Assembly (NCBI GenBank): GCA_031363055.1
Contig: JANLTP010000039.1
Coordinates: forward strand, 1 to 11,187
Direction of reading: 5' to 3'
Length of the DNA stretch: 11,187 bases
DNA from: JANLTP01 sp031363055
GTDB taxonomy: Bacteria; Pseudomonadota; Gammaproteobacteria; Burkholderiales; Burkholderiaceae_E
The stretch's first letter is position 1. The number at the start of each line of letters is the position of its first letter. The position numbers were made by a program, and so were the translations under genes. The notes below the pieces were generated by a model that was given only the letters and a program-made list of their open reading frames with translations, was not told where the DNA came from and made no database searches. Positions 6,371-11,187 of the stretch are shown piece by piece.

Positions 6371-6673
6371 TTATTGATCAGTAAATGGCTCGGTCTTCAG
6401 GTTGTTGTCTCCACAAAAGCTCAGCACAAATTTATAGGCCAACGGTTCCAGCTCATTGAGTCGGCCATCAACCCGCACACATTTCTCTTCGCCTCGAACG
6501 GTCGGAATGACATAAGGCGAGTAAGCCAGATGGCTTTGGGCACCGCCGGGTTCGGGATTGAATTGCGACATGATGCCGCACAGACGCTCTGCCCAATCAC
6601 TCGGACGAAAGCTCTTGCCATCGCAGGTGACGCCCAGGATCAGAAAGGAAGCGGCTGCCACTGACATCTTCAT
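6371..6673 (-). CDS. DUF3579 family protein
   Basis: A 100-residue protein of the DUF3579 family, of unknown function. Family hallmarks are ILGVTCDGKSFRPSDWAERL (12-31), CGIMSQF (32-38), YSPYVIPTV (51-59), KCVRVDGRL (64-72) and LEPLAYKFVLSFCGDNNL (75-92). No signal peptide or membrane segment is convincing, so it is probably cytoplasmic. It is divergent from argD, and members of this family often sit next to arginine biosynthesis genes in betaproteobacteria (from memory, not checked), so a link to arginine metabolism is a reasonable guess. There is no Shine-Dalgarno sequence; a perfect TATAAT ends four bases before ATG 6673, which suggests a leaderless or near-leaderless message that may really start at the ATG at 6667 (third codon). 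Confidence 0.88.
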   Translation of the reverse strand: MKMSVAAASFLILGVTCDGKSFRPSDWAERLCGIMSQFNPEPGGAQSHLAYSPYVIPTVRGEEKCVRVDGRLNELEPLAYKFVLSFCGDNNLKTEPFTDQ

Positions 6674-6676
6674 TCG

Positions 6677-6682
6677 ATTATA
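6677..6682 (-). promoter_or_regulatory. TATAAT -10 box immediately upstream of DUF3579
   Basis: The minus strand reads TATAAT at 6682-6677. Transcription would start near 6671-6669, between the two candidate ATG codons (6673 and 6667). The best -35-like hexamer is TTGTAG (6708-6703), with an overlong 20-bp spacer. The hexamer is exact, but its promoter role is inferred. Confidence 0.45.
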
Positions 6683-6727
6683 GCGGCGCGCACAATTTTT
6701 CCCTACAATTCAAGCTGTTGCTGTTGT

Positions 6728-6780
6728 GCCTCTGTGAGGCTTGCTCGTGCCAAAAACGGCGGGTCATCCGCCGTTTTTTT
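6728..6780 (+). terminator. Intrinsic terminator-like hairpin (possible attenuator) upstream of argD
   Basis: A small hairpin GCCTC-TGT-GAGGC (6728-6740) is followed by a strong one: AAAAACGGCGG (6752-6762), loop GTCAT (6763-6767), CCGCCGTTTTT (6768-6778), inside a seven-T run (6774-6780). This is the form of a Rho-independent terminator on the plus strand. No plus-strand gene ends upstream of it, since the preceding gene is divergent. It therefore either attenuates argD transcription or ends a short RNA starting near a TACAAT box at 6704-6709. It is 14 bp before the argD ribosome site. Confidence 0.65.
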
Positions 6781-6794
6781 ATTTTCATTCTGTT

Positions 6795-6800
6795 GGGGAG
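6795..6800 (+). promoter_or_regulatory. Ribosome binding site that sets the argD GTG start
   Basis: GGGGAG lies six bases before GTG 6807 and is the only good Shine-Dalgarno match in the region, favouring GTG over the in-frame ATG at 6837. Confidence 0.7.
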
Positions 6801-6806
6801 ATTACT

Positions 6807-7994
6807 GTGCCCGTCAATCCGCCTGTAAGTCCATTGATGACCACCTACGCCCCGGCGCCGATTGCGTTCAGCCACGGTGACGGCGCCTGGCTGTTTGATA
6901 CCAACGGCAAGCGCTATCTGGATTGTCTATCCGGGATTGCGGTCAATACGCTCGGACATGCGCATCCGAAATTGGTCAGCGCCTTGCGCGAGCAAATATC
7001 GCGAATCATTCACAGCTCGAATCTGTTCGAGGTACCGTTGCAACATGCGTTGGCCACCAAGCTGGTAGCGCTGTCAGGCATGACCAATGTGTTTTTCTGT
7101 AATTCTGGCCTCGAAGCCAACGAAGCGGCCATCAAGATTGCACGCCTTTACGGCCACAACAAGGGCATAGACGCGCCGGAAATCGTCGTCTACGAAAAAG
7201 CATTTCATGGCCGCTCGCTGGCGACGCTGTCGGCGACCGGTAACGCCAAGGTGCAAAAAGGCTTCGAGCCACTAGTGACCGGTTTTATTCGTGTACCGTT
7301 GAATGACTTCGCGGCGCTCAAGCAGGTGGCGGCCGAGCGGCCCAAGGTGGTCGCCGTGTTTCTGGAGGCGATCCAGGGCGAAGGCGGCATTCAGCCGGCC
7401 GCCATTGAGTATCTGCGGCAAGCACGCGAGCTCTGCGATCAGCAAGGCTGGCTGCTCATGATCGACGAGGTGCAATGCGGCACCGGTAGAACCGGCAAGT
7501 GGTTCGCACACCAATGGGCCGGTATCAAGCCCGATGTCATGCCGCTGGCCAAAGGTCTGGCGTCGGGTGTGCCGATTGGCGCGGTGGTGGCACACGGAGT
7601 GGCCGCCTCGACGTTCAAACCGGGCAATCACGGCACCACCTTTGGCGGTAACCCGCTGGCGATGCGGGCTGCCCTGACCACCATCGCAGTCATGGAAGAA
7701 GACGGGCTGCTCGAGAACGCGCATTCGGTCGGCGAGTATCTGATCAAGCGGCTTGGCGAAGGACTGCGGCATCAAAAAGGGTTTCTGGAAATTCGCGGCA
7801 AAGGCCTGATGCTGGGTATCGTGCTCGATCGTCCCTGCCCTGAGGTCGTCAAACACGCGCTCGACGCCGGCTTGGTGCTCAATGTCACCGCAGACTCGGT
7901 CATTCGCTTACTGCCGCCGCTGATTTTCACGCGCGCCCATGCCGACATCCTGGTCGAGCGATTGCTGCCGATCATTCATCAACATTTGGCCTGA
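6807..7994 (+). CDS. argD: Acetylornithine aminotransferase (class III, PLP-dependent)
   Basis: A 395-residue enzyme, normal for ArgD. It converts N-acetylglutamate semialdehyde and glutamate to N-acetylornithine and 2-oxoglutarate in arginine synthesis; ArgD often also serves as succinyldiaminopimelate aminotransferase in the lysine pathway. Visible residues are the phosphate-binding NSGLEANEAAIK (99-110), AFHGR (132-136) beside the cofactor ring, Glu187 in FLEAIQGEGG, Asp220 in MIDEVQCGTGRTG, the Schiff-base Lys249 in PLAKGLASGVPIGA, and Thr278 in HGTTFGGNPL. GTG 6807 is chosen for its GGGGAG site; a longer frame to 6741 runs through the terminator hairpin and is not credible. The next gene, argF, starts 29 bp later, so the two form an operon. 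A terminator-like hairpin in front suggests attenuation. A broader class III aminotransferase role cannot be fully excluded, but argF next door makes ArgD very likely. Confidence 0.96.
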   Translation: MPVNPPVSPLMTTYAPAPIAFSHGDGAWLFDTNGKRYLDCLSGIAVNTLGHAHPKLVSALREQISRIIHSSNLFEVPLQHALATKLVALSGMTNVFFCNSGLEANEAAIKIARLYGHNKGIDAPEIVVYEKAFHGRSLATLSATGNAKVQKGFEPLVTGFIRVPLNDFAALKQVAAERPKVVAVFLEAIQGEGGIQPAAIEYLRQARELCDQQGWLLMIDEVQCGTGRTGKWFAHQWAGIKPDVMPLAKGLASGVPIGAVVAHGVAASTFKPGNHGTTFGGNPLAMRAALTTIAVMEEDGLLENAHSVGEYLIKRLGEGLRHQKGFLEIRGKGLMLGIVLDRPCPEVVKHALDAGLVLNVTADSVIRLLPPLIFTRAHADILVERLLPIIHQHLA

Positions 7995-8023
7995 GTCACG
8001 GCTGAACGCAACCGGTAGTCGTC

Positions 8024-8941
8024 ATGGCGCCAAAACCAAAACACTTCCTGCAATTCAGCGACCTGAGCGTCGAGGAGCTGACTTATCTCTTTCATCGTAC
8101 GCGCATCATCAAGGACCTCTTCAAGCGCTACGAGGCTTATCATCCGTTAGCCGATCGATCACTGGTCATGATTTTCGAGAAAGCCAGCACGCGCACCCGA
8201 TTGTCCTTTGAGGCCGGCATGAAGCAGCTCGGCGGCAGTGCGATCTTCCTGAATACCCACGACTCGCAATTGGGCCGTGGCGAACCGGTGGAAGATGCCG
8301 CCCAGGTGATTTCACGGATGTGCGATCTGGTCATGATCCGCACTTTTGAGCAAAGCATCATCGAGCGCTTCGCCGCTCATTCTCGCGTGCCGGTCATCAA
8401 CGGGCTGACCAACGACTATCACCCCTGCCAGATACTGGCCGACGTGTTCACCTACATTGAACATCGGGGTGATATTCGCGGCAAAACCGTCGCCTGGATC
8501 GGTGACGCCAACAACATGTTTTACACCTGGCTACAAGCCGCCGAGTTGCTCGACTTCAAGGTTCATGTATCGGGCCCGGCCGGTTACCAGGCGCGCTCGG
8601 AAACTGCCGGATCGACGCGCCATCGCATGCAGCAGTTTGCCGATCCCATGGACGCCGTCAAGGGCGCCGATCTGGTCTCCACTGACGTCTGGACCAGCAT
8701 GGGCTTTGAGTCCGAGAACTCCGAGCGCCTCAAAGCCTTCGCTGACTTTTGCGTCGATGCCGACATGATGAAGGCTGCCAAACCCGACGCCGTATTCATG
8801 CATTGCCTGCCCGCGCATCGCGGCGAGGAGGTCAGCGCCGAAGTGATCGACGGGCCGCAATCCGTCGTCTGGGACGAGGCCGAAAATCGCCTGCATGTTC
8901 AGAAAGCGTTGATGGAGTTGCTGCTGGTTGGCCGCGTCTGA
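8024..8941 (+). CDS. argF: Ornithine carbamoyltransferase
   Basis: A 305-residue enzyme making citrulline from ornithine and carbamoyl phosphate, the sixth step of arginine synthesis. The carbamoyl-phosphate loop STRTR (55-59, in FEKASTRTRLSFE), HPCQ (133-136), the ornithine-side motif DVWTSMG (221-227) and the HCLPAHRG loop (260-267) with its catalytic Cys261 are all intact. Length is standard for anabolic ArgF. The start ATG 8024 agrees with the family N-terminus; its ribosome site is weak, which suggests translation partly depends on argD upstream. argG and other arg genes are not in the window, and the following gene points the opposite way, so the operon ends here. No clear terminator is visible in the 53 bp between the two convergent stops. 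Confidence 0.97.
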   Translation: MAPKPKHFLQFSDLSVEELTYLFHRTRIIKDLFKRYEAYHPLADRSLVMIFEKASTRTRLSFEAGMKQLGGSAIFLNTHDSQLGRGEPVEDAAQVISRMCDLVMIRTFEQSIIERFAAHSRVPVINGLTNDYHPCQILADVFTYIEHRGDIRGKTVAWIGDANNMFYTWLQAAELLDFKVHVSGPAGYQARSETAGSTRHRMQQFADPMDAVKGADLVSTDVWTSMGFESENSERLKAFADFCVDADMMKAAKPDAVFMHCLPAHRGEEVSAEVIDGPQSVVWDEAENRLHVQKALMELLLVGRV

Positions 8942-8994
8942 ATCAGGGACGGCCTGACGATCGAAAACGCCTGCCTTCTGCCGGCGAGACGCAA

Positions 8995-10002
8995 CTAAAC
9001 ACTGACCCGCCGTCCCAGGATCGGATAAGACGGATCGCTGAATCCGGGCGTCGAAGGATGACCGCTGGCGACCAAGCTGTCGACCAGCGCTTCATCTTCG
9101 CGCGTCCAGACGTAATCGAGCGCGCCGAAATACGGTTGCCATTGCGCCAGCGATTTCGGGCCGGCAATGACGCTCGACACGCTACGGTTGGCCAGCACCC
9201 AGGCGACCGCAAAATGCAGTAGATCTATGCCTCGCGATTTGGCATGTTCGGCCAACTTTTGCGCAATCTGCAGGGATTCAAGCCGGAATTCGGTTTGGGC
9301 GATGCGCTTGTCACCACGAGCAACTCGTGATCCTTCAGGTGGCGCGACATTCGGCTGATACTTGCCGGTCAACACGCCACGCGCAATCGGGCTGTAAGAC
9401 ACGACACCCAGGCCCAGGTGCGCACAGGCCGGCAGCACCTCGACTTCGGGCATCCGATTGAGCAAGTTGTAGTACGGCTGGCAGACTGCCGGCGCAGCCA
9501 TGCCGAGCGCTCGTGCCATATGCACGGCCTCGGAAATTCGCCAGCCGCGAAAATTCGACACACCCCAGGCGCGAATCTTTCCCTGCCGCATCATATCGTC
9601 GAGCGCACGCAGGGGCTCTTCGAGCGAGTCGTCTTCGAAGTCCCGATGCAGGTAATAAATATCGATGAAGTCGGTGGCCAGGCGCGACAGGCTGGCGTCA
9701 ATCTGCTGCATCATCCATTTTCGGGAATAGCGCGACTCATTGGGCGCCGAGCTCATCACATTGCCGACCTTGCTGGCCAGTACCCAGCGGTGGCGATCGG
9801 CCTTGAGCAGCGGACCGAGCATTTGTTCGGCGGCGCCGCTCGTGTAGACATCGGCGGTATCAACAAAATTGACCCCGCGCTCACGCGCCAGGGCGATGAT
9901 ATCGGCCGCCGCCACCGCGTCAGTCTGATCGCCAAACATCATGGCGCCCAAGCAAAGTTCCGAAACCCGCAGCGGGCTTGCACCCAGTTTTCGATAGTTC
10001 AT
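8995..10002 (-). CDS. Aldo/keto reductase
   Basis: A 335-residue TIM-barrel NADPH-dependent oxidoreductase reducing an aldehyde or ketone of unknown identity. The catalytic tetrad is complete: Asp48 and Tyr53 (NFVDTADVYTSGAAE), Lys78 (LASKVGN) and His119 (YYLHRDFEDDSLEE). GKIRAWGVSNF (141-151) and SYSPIARGVLTGKY (202-215) are typical of the YajO/Tas/AKR-type group, and AGPKSLAQW (280-288) is part of the cofactor 2'-phosphate site. Start ATG 10002 matches the family's NYRKLGxSPLRVSELCLG opening; only a poor AGG lies upstream. It follows the ECF sigma factor gene by 27 bp in the same direction and occupies the place where an anti-sigma factor gene often sits. It may be co-transcribed with that gene. 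Confidence 0.93.
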   Translation of the reverse strand: MNYRKLGASPLRVSELCLGAMMFGDQTDAVAAADIIALARERGVNFVDTADVYTSGAAEQMLGPLLKADRHRWVLASKVGNVMSSAPNESRYSRKWMMQQIDASLSRLATDFIDIYYLHRDFEDDSLEEPLRALDDMMRQGKIRAWGVSNFRGWRISEAVHMARALGMAAPAVCQPYYNLLNRMPEVEVLPACAHLGLGVVSYSPIARGVLTGKYQPNVAPPEGSRVARGDKRIAQTEFRLESLQIAQKLAEHAKSRGIDLLHFAVAWVLANRSVSSVIAGPKSLAQWQPYFGALDYVWTREDEALVDSLVASGHPSTPGFSDPSYPILGRRVSV

Positions 10003-10029
10003 GACCTGATTGTGTCAGAAACCAAAAAC

Positions 10030-10596
10030 TCACGCGAGGTGTTCGGCCATGCGTTCGGTCAAACGTTTGCGGGCGCGATGCAACCGCACCCAACAGTTGG
10101 CTTCGCTGATCTGCAGTCGGCGGCAGACTTCCACGGTTTCAACGCCTTCAATCGCCTGCAGCGTAAACACGTCCTTCAGGGTCTCGGGCAAGGCTTCGAT
10201 TTCGCGCGCCAGTTGAGCATGCATGCGGCTGCGCGCCACCGTCTGGCAGGGATCTTCGTTCATCTCGAGCGCGCCCGCTTCCTGCGGGTTCTGGCGCGCC
10301 GCCTTGTTTTCGATCCAGTCGTCCGAATCGGTCGGCCCGGCCTCGGAACGCACGAAGCGCGACTCGCGTCTGAAGGCATCCTGAATCTTGTGGTTCAGTA
10401 TGCCAATCAGCCAGGTGCGCAGCGCCGACTGACCTTTGAAGCTATCGCGACTCGCCAAGGCCGAGATCAATGCGTCTTGAACCGCATCTTCGGCCAGGTC
10501 GGCGTCACGCACCTTGCGCCGTGCAAAGCGTAACATCGCATCTCGGTGAATACTCAAGTCATCGAACAGGCTTCCTGGGGTGCTGAGCGCGAGCAT
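10030..10596 (-). CDS. ECF-type RNA polymerase sigma factor
   Basis: A 188-residue sigma-70 family protein with only regions 2 and 4, as in extracytoplasmic-function sigma factors. Region 2 (about 13-80) includes the core-binding DLAEDAVQDALISAL (33-47) and the -10-recognising LRTWLIGILNHKIQDAFRR (59-77). Region 4 (about 128-182) begins LAREIEALPETLKDVFTL and includes a helix-turn-helix ending NCWVRLHRARKRL (167-179). The linker (80-127) is acidic and relatively long. AAGGAGA (10603-10609 on the opposite strand), six bases before ATG 10596, gives a strong start. No zinc-finger or membrane anti-sigma gene follows; the next gene downstream is an aldo/keto reductase. The divergent neighbour across a 234-bp gap is a response regulator. 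Its target promoters and trigger are unknown. Confidence 0.92.
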   Translation of the reverse strand: MLALSTPGSLFDDLSIHRDAMLRFARRKVRDADLAEDAVQDALISALASRDSFKGQSALRTWLIGILNHKIQDAFRRESRFVRSEAGPTDSDDWIENKAARQNPQEAGALEMNEDPCQTVARSRMHAQLAREIEALPETLKDVFTLQAIEGVETVEVCRRLQISEANCWVRLHRARKRLTERMAEHLA

Positions 10597-10830
10597 GGCC
10601 GGTCTCCTTTTTTGATGTGGTGGAGTTTGAGCCAGCCATCTTTCGACGCCATCACGCCATTGTCTCGTTTTGGTATCAATTGGGTAAGCCCGCTTCGATT
10701 GCCCCTACCAAACCTTGCGAACATCCAATTCCGGACCCGCCGGGACGATGGCCGAAGGGGTTTTGTTATGCTCTCGATGATGGATGAACTCCGTTCTGAT
10801 CTCAGTTCGGTTGACTTGCTGGAGATGCCT
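10597..10830. promoter_or_regulatory. Divergent promoter region between sigma factor and response regulator
   Basis: This holds the upstream regions of both genes. On the minus strand TTGATA is a near match to a -35 box, but no matching -10 follows at normal spacing, and no convincing ECF-type autoregulatory promoter could be fixed. If the regulator starts at ATG 10768, the last 63 bases here are coding. No other gene or strong hairpin is seen. Confidence 0.3.
10821..10824 (+). promoter_or_regulatory. Ribosome binding site favouring GTG 10831
   Basis: GGAG lies six bases before GTG 10831, from which the protein begins MERKVLVIED as receiver domains usually do. A competing site AAGGGG (10755-10760) lies seven bases before ATG 10768 in the same frame, so a 21-residue N-terminal extension cannot be excluded. 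Confidence 0.5.
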
Positions 10831-11187
10831 GTGGAACGAAAAGTTCTGGTCATTGAGGACCAGAAGGACATTGCCGATTTGATCGCCATGCACATCCGCG
10901 ATCTCGGCCATCGCGTCGACTGTGTGCATGACGGCATCCGCGGTCTCGAGGCCGCCCGCGAACCAGGCCTGGCGCTGATCGTGCTCGATGTCATGTTGCC
11001 CGGGCGTGATGGTCTCGAGATCGTTCGCACCCTTCGGATGGAACGGGTCAACACGCCGGTCCTCATGCTGACCGCACGGTCCGGTGAAATTGATCGGGTG
11101 CTGGGGCTCGAATTGGGCGCTGACGACTATCTGACCAAGCCGTTTTCGATTCCCGAACTGCAGGCGCGGGTCAAGGCCATCTTGCGC
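10831..11187 (+). CDS. OmpR/PhoB-type response regulator, N-terminal receiver only; 3' end outside window
   Basis: The frame runs to the last base without a stop, giving 119 residues from GTG 10831. They form a complete receiver domain: acidic Glu9-Asp10 (VIEDQ), phospho-acceptor Asp53 (IVLDVMLPGRDGLE), Thr81 (MLTAR), and Lys103 in GADDYLTKPFSIPELQARVKAILR, a junction typical of OmpR-family regulators that continue into a winged-helix DNA-binding domain. That domain, and any partner histidine kinase, would lie beyond the window. The gene is divergent from the ECF sigma factor. ATG 10768 and ATG 10825 are alternative starts; the last has its GGAG directly adjacent and is the least likely. Confidence 0.9.
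   Translation, partial: MERKVLVIEDQKDIADLIAMHIRDLGHRVDCVHDGIRGLEAAREPGLALIVLDVMLPGRDGLEIVRTLRMERVNTPVLMLTARSGEIDRVLGLELGADDYLTKPFSIPELQARVKAILR

Noticed and set aside
9418..10533. 371-codon plus-strand frame opposite the aldo/keto reductase and sigma factor
   Set aside because: It spans two real genes on the other strand, lacks any recognisable motif and reads His/Arg/Gln-rich, as antisense frames in GC-rich genes usually do.
10554..10652. Short minus-strand frame (about 32 codons from ATG 10652) overlapping the sigma factor start, a possible regulatory upstream peptide
   Set aside because: No ribosome site, no similarity recognised, and the sigma factor has its own strong site; chance is a sufficient explanation.

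Overview
The window reads as ordinary chromosomal DNA of a GC-rich betaproteobacterium, or a close gammaproteobacterial relative. The evidence is an EarP-type elongation factor P carrying Arg32 next to its rhamnosyltransferase EarP, a DUF3579 gene divergent from argD-argF, and EF-P residues that read very like Burkholderiales EF-P. The species cannot be named. No insertion sequence, phage gene, CRISPR array, tRNA or rRNA was seen.

Layout. 1-814 (+): the 3' end of a membrane pyrophosphatase gene, extended by a low-complexity linker and an OmpA-like peptidoglycan-binding domain. 840-1604 (+): an HSD10-type short-chain dehydrogenase. 1642-3009 (-): an amidase-signature hydrolase. 3128-5211 (+): a KTSC-domain small protein, earP and efp. 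5222-6130 (-): a response regulator with a degenerate N-terminal receiver and a true C-terminal receiver, behind a 240-bp leader rich in potential RNA structure. 6371-6673 (-): DUF3579. 6807-8941 (+): argD and argF, preceded by a terminator-like hairpin. 8995-10002 (-): an aldo/keto reductase. 10030-10596 (-): an ECF sigma factor. 10831-11187 (+): the 5' end of an OmpR-type response regulator, cut by the window edge.

How the genes work together. EarP attaches rhamnose to Arg32 of EF-P so that EF-P can rescue ribosomes stalled on polyproline; here both genes sit in one probable transcription unit, with a KTSC gene in front. ArgD and ArgF are two steps of arginine synthesis and form an operon. 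The other genes look like single housekeeping or regulatory genes.

I did not find a clearly new multi-gene system. The points most worth checking are the pyrophosphatase-OmpA fusion, the lack of a normal start codon for earP, the structured leader of the double-receiver regulator, and the terminator-like hairpin just in front of argD.
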